IMG/VR virus record: IMGVR_UViG_3300045974_000418
Coordinates: 1 to 43,252 of that record
Source: a virus
Length of the DNA: 43,252 nucleotides
Strand: one strand, 5' to 3'
This document shows, in pieces, positions 28,413 through 36,370 of the stretch (positions are counted from its first letter, which is position 1; every line of letters starts with the position of its first letter). A model generated the notes under the pieces. The model made no database searches. It was not told the origin of the DNA and worked only from the letters and a program-made list of their open reading frames with translations. The position numbers and the translations under genes were made by a program.

Positions 28413-29089
28413 GCGACTTCCTTCGACAGCGCCACGAGGCCATCACCACCACGCTGACGCGTCAGTCGGTGCTCGCCTACACCGACGCGCTGCGTCTGCC
28501 CTCGGTTGCCAATGGCTCGCGCGGCCGGTCAATGGGCGCGCTTCGCATGCAGGCCGAACGGAAGAAGAACCAGCGACTTGTGGGGGCGGCTGCTGGCCGA
28601 ATGTTCCGGGGCATCGTGCTGTGTGAGCAGGCGAAGTTCTTCGTTGTGAGGCTCACTCGAATTTCGCCCCGGTCGCTCGACTCGGACAACTTGGAATCGG
28701 CGCTGAAGTCCGTGCGTGACGGTGTTGCGAATGTCTTGGGCATCGACGATCGCGATCCGCGCGTGCGGTACGTAGTCGACCAACGGAAGGGTGAGCATGG
28801 AGAGTCCGCCGTGCGGATCGAGCTCTACCTCGAGCCCCGGTCTGTCGACGCGGCTACGCACGCCGCGGGCGAGCTGCGCAACCTGCACACCGATGACTGC
28901 CTGCTCGAACTCCTCGACCCAGGCGGCCAGTGCATCTGCCGGCCGCCCGCAGTGCCAGAGCCACACATGAGGTACTCGATGGTCTCGGTGCTCGATGGTC
29001 TCACCGCCCCGGCCATCACCGTGAAGCTGGACCGACCGGTGCGCGTTGGTGCGGCGGTCGCAACTCCGAACGTGAAGAGGGCCCGATGA
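28409..29089 (+). CDS. RusA-like Holliday junction resolvase with C-terminal extension
   Basis: Protein of 226 residues, ATG 28409. The middle has FFVVRLTRISPRSLDSDNLE then SALKSVRDGVANVLGIDDRD, equal to the RusA signature (DxDN..K...D.l.g..giDDd), with the Asp residues that bind metal and a downstream VVDQRKGE. RusA resolves four-way junctions from replication and recombination. Unlike a standard ~120-residue RusA it has ~75 extra residues at the N-terminus and a C-terminal part of ~80 with two Cys and a His (DPGGQCICRPPAVPEPHMRY). It may be a fusion or simply a long relative. Confidence 0.6.
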   Translation: MSDFLRQRHEAITTTLTRQSVLAYTDALRLPSVANGSRGRSMGALRMQAERKKNQRLVGAAAGRMFRGIVLCEQAKFFVVRLTRISPRSLDSDNLESALKSVRDGVANVLGIDDRDPRVRYVVDQRKGEHGESAVRIELYLEPRSVDAATHAAGELRNLHTDDCLLELLDPGGQCICRPPAVPEPHMRYSMVSVLDGLTAPAITVKLDRPVRVGAAVATPNVKRAR

Positions 29090-29736
29090 GCGCGCTCGAT
29101 CAGCTCGGCCTCGACATCGAGGTGCCGACCGTCATCGACGAGAACCGGCGCTACACCACGCCCGCTCTCATGGCCTACGTAAAGGCCATCGCGAATGTCC
29201 ACGCGTGGGACCTCGACCCCGATGCCGACGCGGAGTCTCACCACGCCCCGCGTTGGTTCTCGCTGACGCGTGAGCCTGGCTCGGCCGGCGTCGACTCGCT
29301 CTCCCAGTCGTGGATGCCGCCGTGCCTCCACCGCGGCGACGTGTGCCAGCGGGGCGACCGCATCGTCTGTGCGGAAAACGAGTGCGACGTGTTCGACGGC
29401 TTTCGCCCCTGGTGCATCTTCAACAACCCACCGTTCACCGACATTGGAAGCCGCGTCGAGAAGGTCTGGCGCACCATCGAGGAGGCGCGAGGCCTCCAGT
29501 TCGAAGTCCGGGTGGCGATGATCATGCCCGGCAACCGGGGCGAGCAACCCTGGTGGCAGGAGCACGTCGAGCCATTCCTCGCGGGGCACGCTCACGAGAA
29601 CCGCTGCGGCTACCAGCTGACCGCGCACCATCCGCCAGGGCGACAGGCCTACGGCTACCCCGGCAACCCAGCAGGCATCGGCTCGAAGGCTGCGACGCCG
29701 TGGCCGACGCTCATGCTGCTGTGGAGGCGCGCGTGA
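29086..29736 (+). CDS. Phage DNA N6-adenine methyltransferase (Dam-type)
   Basis: Protein of 216 residues. RRYTTPALMAYVKAIANVHA, then WDLDPDADAESHHAPRWFSL, CIFNNPPFTDIGSRVEKVWR and later MIMPGN are the ordered blocks of the phage N6A methyltransferase family; NPPF is the catalytic motif and DLDPDAD the AdoMet-binding acidic loop. It could protect phage DNA from host restriction, or mark it for packaging or initiation. It is followed by a small basic gene and terminase genes. A cysteine-rich insert (HRGDVCQRGDRIVCAENECD) is noticeable. Confidence 0.8.
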   Translation: MSALDQLGLDIEVPTVIDENRRYTTPALMAYVKAIANVHAWDLDPDADAESHHAPRWFSLTREPGSAGVDSLSQSWMPPCLHRGDVCQRGDRIVCAENECDVFDGFRPWCIFNNPPFTDIGSRVEKVWRTIEEARGLQFEVRVAMIMPGNRGEQPWWQEHVEPFLAGHAHENRCGYQLTAHHPPGRQAYGYPGNPAGIGSKAATPWPTLMLLWRRA

Positions 29737-30029
29737 ACCAGGCGAGCGTGCGCGTCATCGTCATCGACTACGCGACAACGACGACGACCGTCAGGTGGGT
29801 TGAGCCGGTGACGTACCGGGCGAATGTCGCCCACACCCTGTTTGCCGAATCTCCGCTGATTCTCGTCGAGAAGCGCGCGCCCCTGAGCGAGCAACGACGG
29901 CGCTCGAAGTTCGCCCTCGATGCGGCTGTGGCTCGCGGTCGGGTGAAGTCCCCGGCGCTACGGTTCCAGCGGCGAGGCTTCCAGCAGATGGCGCGGCTGC
30001 CCAACTACCGCGGCAAGAGGACACGATGA
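29733..30029 (+). CDS. Small basic protein before terminase
   Basis: Protein of 98 residues from GTG 29733 (overlap GTGA). A beta start (VRVIVIDYATTTTTVRWVEP) is followed by a strongly basic C-terminal half (RRRSKFALDAAVARGRVKSP, QRRGFQQMARLPNYRGKRTR). The composition suggests DNA or RNA binding. No family recognised. Confidence 0.5.
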   Translation: MNQASVRVIVIDYATTTTTVRWVEPVTYRANVAHTLFAESPLILVEKRAPLSEQRRRSKFALDAAVARGRVKSPALRFQRRGFQQMARLPNYRGKRTR

Positions 30030-30565
30030 CGAAGCGCGCGAAACGGAAGCCTGCCGGTCGGCCGTCGAAACTGACGCCCGAGCTGCAGCGGCGAGTGGTG
30101 GAGGGCATCGAGCTCGGCATGCCGCTAGAGCACGCGGCGATGGCGGTAGGCATCGGCGAGTCGACGCTCCACCGCTGGGTACAGCAGGGCGGCGAGGAAG
30201 CGGGCGCCTATCGGGAATTCCGGGAGGCCGTCAGGGAGGCCAGGGCCAGGCGCACCAAGAAGCTGCTGAAGCACGTGTGGCGCGCGATGGAGGACAAGGC
30301 GAGCTCCAGTGGGTTGCAGCGTGGTGACTGGAAGGCCGCATGGAAGGCGCTGGAGACGCTCGAGCCCAAGGACTTCGGGCTCAAGGTGCGTGTGCAGGTC
30401 GTCGAAGAGCTGGATGGTCTGCTCGAGGAGCTTGAACGTGTTCTCCCCGTCGAATGGTACGAGAAGGTCCTCGAAGTCGCTTCTCGCCGAGCTGGCGGCG
30501 AAGAGGTTGGCGAAGCTCCGCTTGTCGAGGCCGTCGCAGCCGGTGTCGCTGCCTCCGCTGGCTGA
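30026..30565 (+). CDS. Terminase small subunit-like protein
   Basis: Protein of 179 residues, ATG 30026. KLTPELQRRVVEGIELGMPL, EHAAMAVGIGESTLHRWVQQ is the HTH that starts many small terminases, giving DNA recognition for packaging. A helical, acidic C-terminal part (VEELDGLLEELERVLPVEWY) would be the ring and large-subunit contact. It overlaps the large terminase frame by 128 bases. Its gene order before terminase, portal and head genes fits. Confidence 0.7.
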   Translation: MTKRAKRKPAGRPSKLTPELQRRVVEGIELGMPLEHAAMAVGIGESTLHRWVQQGGEEAGAYREFREAVREARARRTKKLLKHVWRAMEDKASSSGLQRGDWKAAWKALETLEPKDFGLKVRVQVVEELDGLLEELERVLPVEWYEKVLEVASRRAGGEEVGEAPLVEAVAAGVAASAG

Positions 30566-31880
30566 GTACCTCACGCGCATTCCCCAACTGGCGGCCAAGG
30601 GCTACGTGCAGCCGCTGCACCTGCGGCCGCTCCTCGATGAGCTCGAGCGCATCCAGCGCGGCGAAGAGGTCCGCGTGGTGTGCCACACCCCGCCGCGTGG
30701 CGCGAAGTCGGAGACTCTCCTGGCGGCTATCCCCTGGTGGCTGCAGCGGCACCCGGACTGGGAAATTGCTTACACCTCGTACAACGCCACGCAGGCGCGC
30801 TCGAAGGCGGAGCGCTCGCGTCAGTGGGCGAAGTCGATGGGCGTGTCGGTGCAGAAGGACACCGTCGTCGAGTGGCGCAACGCAGAGGGCGGCGGCTGCA
30901 TCGCGCGCGGAGTCGGCGAAGGCCTCACGGGGCAGGGCGTCGACGTCGCCATCGTCGATGACCCCATCAAGGACCGACAGGAGGCCGAGAGCTCACTGAA
31001 GCGCCAGCGGACGCTCGACTGGTTCAACGAGGTTCTCTTCACCCGAGGCAACCCCAGCTCGGCGACGAAGCCGCGGCCGAGGTCCATCATCGTCAATATG
31101 GCGCGGTGGCACCCGGATGACCTCGCCGGGACGCTCGTGAAGCAGGGGTGGAAGTACATCTGTCTCCCTGCGCTGCACCCCGACACGGGCGCGTCCTACT
31201 GGCCGGAGATGTGGCCCGAGGCGAAGCTGCAGGAGATTCAGGCACAGCTGGGCCCGTACTCGTTCGCGTCGCTGTACCAGGGCAACCCCAGGCCCCGCGG
31301 CGGTGCGGTGTTCGGAGATCCATGGGTGTACTCGAAGCTCCCCGAGCGCTTCGTGCGCGGCATTGGGCTCGACCTCGCCTACTCGAAGAGGACCTCTGCC
31401 GACTGGAGCGTCCTGGTGGTGATGGCGAAGGCGGCGGGCGTCTACTACGTGCTCGACGTCGTGCTCTCGCAGTCCCGTGCGCCCGAGTTCACCGCGGTCG
31501 CGAAGGCGTACCGGCAGCGGTACCCCGGCACGCGCATGCGCTGGTACGGCTCGGGCATCGAGACTGAGGGCGTGGCGTCCTTTATGCGCCCGTCGCTGCC
31601 TTGGCTCGAGGCCCTGCCGGCGAGCGCCGACAAGTTCATCCGCGCGCAGAACTACGCAGCCGCGTGGAACCGCGGCGAGGTGCTCCTGCCGGAAGTACCC
31701 GAGGGCACCGACGCACCTGAGTGGCTCGAGCGATTCGTCACCGAGCACGTCAACTTCACCGGCGTCAACGACTTGCACGACGACATCGTCGACGCGTCGG
31801 TGGCGGCCTACGACGTGCTGGCCACCATGACGGATGCCGTCGAGACCAAGCAGGAGTTCCGCGCGCCGCGCCGTATGTGA
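30438..31880 (+). CDS. Terminase large subunit
   Basis: Protein of 480 residues from GTG 30438, which has GAGGAG seven bases before it (30425-30430); ATG 30414 would add eight residues. The ATPase part has a Walker A-like HTPPRGAKSE (residues 83-92) and a Walker B VDVAIVDDPIKD (168-179). The nuclease part has GIGLDLAYSKRTSADWSVLV and, near the end, DLHDDIVDASVAAYD, typical of terminase RNase H-fold nucleases. It pumps and cuts DNA into proheads. The N-terminal extension (RRSSKSLLAELAAKRLAKL) is a feature of this phage group. Confidence 0.9.
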   Translation: MFSPSNGTRRSSKSLLAELAAKRLAKLRLSRPSQPVSLPPLAEYLTRIPQLAAKGYVQPLHLRPLLDELERIQRGEEVRVVCHTPPRGAKSETLLAAIPWWLQRHPDWEIAYTSYNATQARSKAERSRQWAKSMGVSVQKDTVVEWRNAEGGGCIARGVGEGLTGQGVDVAIVDDPIKDRQEAESSLKRQRTLDWFNEVLFTRGNPSSATKPRPRSIIVNMARWHPDDLAGTLVKQGWKYICLPALHPDTGASYWPEMWPEAKLQEIQAQLGPYSFASLYQGNPRPRGGAVFGDPWVYSKLPERFVRGIGLDLAYSKRTSADWSVLVVMAKAAGVYYVLDVVLSQSRAPEFTAVAKAYRQRYPGTRMRWYGSGIETEGVASFMRPSLPWLEALPASADKFIRAQNYAAAWNRGEVLLPEVPEGTDAPEWLERFVTEHVNFTGVNDLHDDIVDASVAAYDVLATMTDAVETKQEFRAPRRM

Positions 31881-31957
31881 TGCGAGGAAATCGGCACCGC
31901 GTCGCAGAGGACGCCTACCGCGTCGCGCGAGAGTGACGGCGCTGGCACCCTCGGGGC

Positions 31958-33535
31958 ATGCTCTCAGCCCCTCCGAAGCCCTTCCGCGAGCTGCCGAACT
32001 ACTCGTGGTCGGACTTCGACTCCGTCACCGCGGTGAAGTCGGCGATTCGCGCACTCGAGTACGGGCAGCTCGACCAGGCGGCGCTCATCTGCGACGCGAT
32101 GCGACGAGATGACCGCATTGCCGGCTGTCTCGATCGCCGGACCCAGGCGCTCCCGGCACTGCCCTTCCACCTCGAGCCCGGTACCGGGCGGCGCGCGGGG
32201 CAGGTGATGGAGCTCGTCGAGGCCAACTTCGAGCGCATGTTCCCCGACGGCGTCCTGAGTGAGCTCCAGATTTGGGGCGTCATGCTGGGCCTCGGCATCG
32301 GCCAGTTGCTGTGGGAGGGCCGTGACGGACTCTGGTGGCCCACCCTGCGCATCTGGCACCCTCGATTCGCCTACTGGCGTTGGGACGATCGCGCCTGGCA
32401 CACCAACACCGAGGGCCAGACTGGCGTGGTCCTCACGCCTGGTGATGGGCAATGGGTGATGCTCAGCTTCAAGACGCTCGAGCGCGCCTTCATGTTCGGC
32501 TCCGCTCGCCACCTCTATGTGCCCTGGCTGCTGCGTCAGTGGGCGATGCGTGACTGGGGCCGCTGGAGCGAAGTCTACGGCTCTCCCCTGCGTGTGGCGA
32601 AGACGCCCGCGGCCGCCGACGAGGCAGACAAGCAGCGCTTCCTCAGCGAGCTCGCGATGCTGGGCAGCGAGAGCGTCATTCGCCTGCCGGGCAGCGCGGA
32701 CCCGCTCAACCAGTTTGCCGTCGAGCTCATGGAGGCGAAGAGCACCGGCAGCGACGGCTTCAACCAGCTCATCGGCAAGGCCGAGACGTCCATTGCAGTC
32801 GCGCTCCTTGGGCAGAACCTCACCACCGAAGTGAAGGGCGGCTCTTTCAGCGCGGCCCAGGTGCACGAGTCGATTCGCGCGGAGATTCTTCAGGCCGACG
32901 CACAGCTGGTGGCGAAGTGCCTGCGTGAGCAGGTGCTCAAGCCGTGGGCCGCCTTCAACTTCGGGGACCCGGAGCTCGCCCCGCAGCTGCGGTGGTCGAC
33001 GGACCCGCCCGAAGACAAGGTGCAGTCTGGCCTCGCACTGAAGGGGCTCGGCGAGGGCATCACGGCGCTGCAGAATACCGGAGCGAAGCCCGACGTCGAC
33101 GAGCTGCTCGAGCGTGCTGGCGTACCGACGACGGGACCCGCGGAAGAGCGCCCAGCCCCACAGGCCCAGCCTGGGCAGCTTGAGCCCGAAGCAGTTGAGC
33201 CCAAAGACGGCGCCGATGGTGAGCAGCCGGTGGCCGCCAACAGCGTCACCGCTGCACTTTCGCGCGTGAAGCCCAGCGGGGCCCTGCGTGGCCAGCTCTA
33301 CGTCGATGACGTCACCGACGCGACGAAGCGGGCAGGGCAGCGCATTCTCGCTCCTGACGTCAGCAAGCTGCTCGAGGCCGTACTGCACGCCACCGACTTC
33401 GAGGATCTCCGCCACCGCGTCGTCGAGAGCTTCGGCGCGATGCACCCCGAGGCCCTCGCGAAGGTGATGGCCCAGGCGATGACGATGGCGGAGCTCGCCG
33501 GCCGCGTGTCGGCTCTCGAGGACATCGGCAAGTGA
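31958..33535 (+). CDS. Portal protein, Mu gp29-like (DUF935)
   Basis: Protein of 525 residues. The N-terminal half shows RDDRIAGCLDRRTQALPALP, then FERMFPDGVLSELQIWGVML and IWHPRFAYWRWDDRAWH; GSPLRVAKTPAAADEADKQR and SIAVALLGQNLTTEVKGGSF follow, all typical of the DUF935 family. A Pro/Gln/Glu-rich linker (residues ~390-430) precedes a helical C-terminal piece (LYVDDVTDATKRAGQRILAP...). The portal is the dodecameric entry ring for packaged DNA. The 77 bases between terminase and this gene contain no gene. Confidence 0.9.
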   Translation: MLSAPPKPFRELPNYSWSDFDSVTAVKSAIRALEYGQLDQAALICDAMRRDDRIAGCLDRRTQALPALPFHLEPGTGRRAGQVMELVEANFERMFPDGVLSELQIWGVMLGLGIGQLLWEGRDGLWWPTLRIWHPRFAYWRWDDRAWHTNTEGQTGVVLTPGDGQWVMLSFKTLERAFMFGSARHLYVPWLLRQWAMRDWGRWSEVYGSPLRVAKTPAAADEADKQRFLSELAMLGSESVIRLPGSADPLNQFAVELMEAKSTGSDGFNQLIGKAETSIAVALLGQNLTTEVKGGSFSAAQVHESIRAEILQADAQLVAKCLREQVLKPWAAFNFGDPELAPQLRWSTDPPEDKVQSGLALKGLGEGITALQNTGAKPDVDELLERAGVPTTGPAEERPAPQAQPGQLEPEAVEPKDGADGEQPVAANSVTAALSRVKPSGALRGQLYVDDVTDATKRAGQRILAPDVSKLLEAVLHATDFEDLRHRVVESFGAMHPEALAKVMAQAMTMAELAGRVSALEDIGK

Positions 33536-34197
33536 AGTTCAAGGCGTACCCCACCAACGAAGACGTAGCGGCGGCTGCCGCTGGCGATCGACTGGCGATG
33601 GACCGCGTGGTGAGGGGCTGCGAAGGGCTCTGCTACTTCGCCGCGCAGCGGTACACGCGACAGACTCACCTTGAGGTGAGCGAGCTGGTGCAGCAAGCGC
33701 GCATCGCCGTGCTGAGCGCGGTGGGCGCCTTCAAGCCTGAGTTCGGCGTCCAGTTCCACACGTACGCTTTCCGCTGGATGAGGGCATTGCTGATGCGGCT
33801 CGTCATCGATGAGAACCCTGGAGACCAACGCAACCGTCGACACCGAGTGTCTCTCGGCAAGCCTCGCGGCGGTCCGCCCGTTCCCGCGCGTCACCTCAGC
33901 ATCGAAGGGCCCGCTGGCTTCGATGAGGACGGCCCCACGCTGGCTGAAGTACTGCCCGATGCTGCGCCATCGCCTGAGGAGGTGCTGGCCGAGCGTGAGC
34001 AAGCCGAGCAGGTCAATCTGCTGACCTTCACGGTGCTGCACGATGTCGACCGCGTAGTGGTGCGTGAGCGCGCCCATGGCCGGACGCTGCAGGCCATCGC
34101 CGACGGTATGGACCTCTCGCGCGAGCGGGTGAGGCAGATTCAGAAGCGCGGCATGGAGCGACTACGTGAGGCTGCGCAACGCCAGGGGCTTTCATGA
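33532..34197 (+). CDS. Phage sigma-70-type sigma factor
   Basis: Protein of 221 residues, GTG 33532 (GTGA overlap with portal). Residues 51-92 (ELVQQARIAVLSAVGAFKPE, FGVQFHTYAFRWMRALLMRL) match sigma region 2, including the 'F.TYA.rW.r' block that binds the -10 strand. Residues 172-213 (HGRTLQAIADGMDLSRERVR, QIQKRGMERLRE) are a full region 4 with its -35-binding HTH. Regions 1.1 and 3 are short or replaced by a Gly/Pro-rich linker. It would direct host RNA polymerase to phage promoters, probably for late or structural genes. Its place between portal and MuF is unusual. Confidence 0.8.
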   Translation: MKFKAYPTNEDVAAAAAGDRLAMDRVVRGCEGLCYFAAQRYTRQTHLEVSELVQQARIAVLSAVGAFKPEFGVQFHTYAFRWMRALLMRLVIDENPGDQRNRRHRVSLGKPRGGPPVPARHLSIEGPAGFDEDGPTLAEVLPDAAPSPEEVLAEREQAEQVNLLTFTVLHDVDRVVVRERAHGRTLQAIADGMDLSRERVRQIQKRGMERLREAAQRQGLS

Positions 34198-34868
34198 AGG
34201 CGACTCCTGACCCGCTGCGCTTCGAGGAGGCCATCGCCTGGTTCCGGCATCGCCTTGAGACGGCCGGCTACGCTCCCGACGTCGAGGGGCTCATCGAGGA
34301 CCTCTCGCAAGAGGCCCGCATCGTCTCGGCGACGGCCCAGCTCGACCTAGCGAATGCCGTCTGGGCGGGCATCGATGCGGCCATTGCAAAGGGCGAGACG
34401 TTCCGCGACTTCCGCACTCGCATCGCCGAGGTTTTGAACAACCAGTGGGGCGGTCTCGCGAGCGCACCCGCGGCGCGCCTCGATGCCATCTTCCGCACCA
34501 ACGTGCAGCGCGCCTACTCGGCGGGGCGCATCGAGCAGTACCTTGATCCGGACATCGTCGCGACTCGGCCCGTGTGGAAGTACTCGGCGGTACTCGATGG
34601 GCGCACGTCGGAAATCTGCGCCACCTGCAACGGCACTGTGCTGCCCGCTGATGACCCGTGGTGGCAGAACCACCAGCCCCCACTGCACCACCGCTGCCGC
34701 TCGACCGTCATCGCCATGACGAAGCGCGCAGCGGACGTCATCGGCATCACCAAGCGTCCATCGGAAGAGGACGTGCCCGAAGGCTTCGGCAACGTCATGC
34801 GAGAATTTCGGCCCGCGCTGGCGGACTACCCGACGCCTCTGGCGCGACAGTTCAAGGGGCCGAAATAG
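34194..34868 (+). CDS. MuF-like minor head protein
   Basis: Protein of 224 residues. RLDAIFRTNVQRAYSAGRIE, then YSAVLDGRTSEICATCNGTV and DPWWQNHQPPLHHRCRSTVI are the ordered blocks of the phage Mu F / SPP1 gp7 minor head family (PF04233). The 'TPLD.RTS..C...G' and 'PPLH..CRC' elements resemble a metal or ADP-ribosyl site in relatives, though this copy is short and has no toxin part. It helps prohead assembly and DNA ejection. ATG overlaps the sigma gene stop by four bases. Confidence 0.9.
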   Translation: MKATPDPLRFEEAIAWFRHRLETAGYAPDVEGLIEDLSQEARIVSATAQLDLANAVWAGIDAAIAKGETFRDFRTRIAEVLNNQWGGLASAPAARLDAIFRTNVQRAYSAGRIEQYLDPDIVATRPVWKYSAVLDGRTSEICATCNGTVLPADDPWWQNHQPPLHHRCRSTVIAMTKRAADVIGITKRPSEEDVPEGFGNVMREFRPALADYPTPLARQFKGPK

Positions 34869-34877
34869 TGCGCCTCA

Positions 34878-35867
34878 GTGTTCGAGCAAATCGCCCTCAG
34901 CGTCGAGCTTTCACTCACCGAGGGTAAGGCTCCCCCGACTGAGTTCCGCCTCTTCAAGGCCGGGAAGAACAAGACGCTCAAGGGCGAATTCATCTACTCG
35001 TCGCGCTCGCAGAAGGACTGCGCAGAGTTCGCGGCTGAGCTCGATCGCCCGCTGGCCATCGACTACGAGCACGCGTCGCTGAACGCCGCGCAGGCCATCG
35101 ACCCCAAGAAGGCGGGTGAGGCTGCCGGCTGGTTCTCCGTCGAAGCGCGCAAGGATGGCCTCTGGGCCACGAAGGTGGAGTGGGTCGACGACGCGGCCGC
35201 GCTCCTCACTGCCCGCAAGTTCCGCTTCTTCTCGCCTGTCGTCACCTTCGACAAGGCGACCCGTGAAGTCACCGGCGTCATCAATGCCGCTCTCACCTGC
35301 AACCCCGCGACGATGGGGCAGACCCCGCTCGTCGCTTCCGTCACCACCCAGGAGCCTCGCCCCATGAAGCTGATCGCCTCCCTCGTCTCGCTCTCCGCCG
35401 ATGCCACCGAGGAGGCCATCGCCTCCGCCGTCACCAAGCTGACCGACGAGCGCGCGCTCCTGCTCGCCCTCACCGGCAAGGGCTCCGTCGCCGAAGCCTC
35501 GGGCACCATCGCGGCCTGGAAGTCTGGCAGCGAGCAGGCGGCCGCCCTCTCGGCGCGCGTCGCCGAGCTCGAGGGCGTGCAGAAGTCGGCTGAGGTGCTC
35601 TCGCTCCTCGAGAAGGCCTCCGCTGAGGGCAAGGTCGCCCCGGCCCAGAAGGATCTGCTCATCAAGATGGGCAACCGCGACGTGGAAGAGCTCAAGGCCT
35701 TCCTCTCGGCGGCGCCGAAGCTGATGCCCACCGCGTCCAAGGAGCCCGCAGCGGGTTCGACCGTCGTCGTGCTGTCGGCCGAGGACACGCAGGTCGCCGC
35801 GATGCTGGGCGTGAAGCCCGAGGACGTCGCGAAGCGCAAGACGGCGATGGCCTCGAGCGTCGGCTGA
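34878..35867 (+). CDS. Prohead protease/scaffold precursor (Mu gpI-like)
   Basis: Protein of 329 residues from GTG 34878. Residues 1-150 are the protease part: EFIYSSRSQKDCAEFAAELD, LAIDYEHASLN, AGWFSVEARKDGLWATKVEW and FRFFSPVVTFD. These match Mu protein I, with the catalytic-type Asp-Tyr-Glu-His (IDYEHAS). From residue ~160 it is a helical, Ala/Glu-rich scaffold. A second start inside the gene (ATG 35364) would release the scaffold alone. The protease should cleave scaffold during head maturation. Confidence 0.85.
   Translation: MFEQIALSVELSLTEGKAPPTEFRLFKAGKNKTLKGEFIYSSRSQKDCAEFAAELDRPLAIDYEHASLNAAQAIDPKKAGEAAGWFSVEARKDGLWATKVEWVDDAAALLTARKFRFFSPVVTFDKATREVTGVINAALTCNPATMGQTPLVASVTTQEPRPMKLIASLVSLSADATEEAIASAVTKLTDERALLLALTGKGSVAEASGTIAAWKSGSEQAAALSARVAELEGVQKSAEVLSLLEKASAEGKVAPAQKDLLIKMGNRDVEELKAFLSAAPKLMPTASKEPAAGSTVVVLSAEDTQVAAMLGVKPEDVAKRKTAMASSVG
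35364..35867 (+). CDS. Nested scaffold protein (internal start, Mu gpZ-like)
   Basis: In the same frame as the protease gene, AGGAG (35350-35354) lies nine bases before ATG 35364, giving a 167-residue protein: KLIASLVSLSADATEEAIAS ... to the common C-terminus. It contains only the helical scaffold part. Mu uses the same device: gene Z starts inside gene I. A site this well placed in the middle of a gene, at the exact domain border, is unlikely to be chance. Confidence 0.65.
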   Translation: MKLIASLVSLSADATEEAIASAVTKLTDERALLLALTGKGSVAEASGTIAAWKSGSEQAAALSARVAELEGVQKSAEVLSLLEKASAEGKVAPAQKDLLIKMGNRDVEELKAFLSAAPKLMPTASKEPAAGSTVVVLSAEDTQVAAMLGVKPEDVAKRKTAMASSVG

Positions 35868-35899
35868 ACCACCTTCCACCTTCGAACTGAGAGAACGCC

Positions 35900-36343
35900 A
35901 TGACCGCACTGACCGCAGACCGCAACACTCCCCGCATCGGTGACGAGGGTGCCATCACGGGCATCCTGAAGCTGCCGATGAAGGCCTCGACGAAGATCTT
36001 CAAGGGCTCGCTCGTCGTCATCGACGCCGGCTACGCCGCGCCCGGCCGCACTGCGCTGAACCTCATCGCCATCGGCCGCGCCGAGTACACCGTCGACAAC
36101 TCGACTGGCGCCGCTGGCGCGAAGTTCATCGAAGTCCGCCGCGGTATGTTCGGCTGGGCCAACTCGACGGCGGGTGACCTCATCGCCCAGGCCAACGTCG
36201 GGGCCATCGTCTACATCGTCGACGACAACACCGTGGCGCTCACCAGCGCGACCAACACCCGCTCGGTGGCTGGCCAGGTGATGTCCGTCGGTGAAGGCGA
36301 CTCGATGGTCTACGTGGAAACGACCGGTCGCATCGCGGCCTAA
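35900..36343 (+). CDS. Head decoration-like protein
   Basis: Protein of 147 residues lying between scaffold and major capsid. It is beta-rich and short (LKLPMKASTKIFKGSLVVID, GRAEYTVDNSTGAAGAKFIE), matching small capsid-stabilising proteins in Mu-like phages. ATG 35900 has a GAGAGAA site. The order and fold pattern support decoration of the capsid surface, but I see no family-diagnostic motif. Confidence 0.65.
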   Translation: MTALTADRNTPRIGDEGAITGILKLPMKASTKIFKGSLVVIDAGYAAPGRTALNLIAIGRAEYTVDNSTGAAGAKFIEVRRGMFGWANSTAGDLIAQANVGAIVYIVDDNTVALTSATNTRSVAGQVMSVGEGDSMVYVETTGRIAA

Positions 36344-36370
36344 CCCTCACCGCCTCAGGAGCGAACGAAC

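Noticed and set aside
31964-33445. 493-codon minus-strand frame over the portal gene
   Set aside because: Composition of a shadow; the portal has full DUF935 motifs on the other strand.
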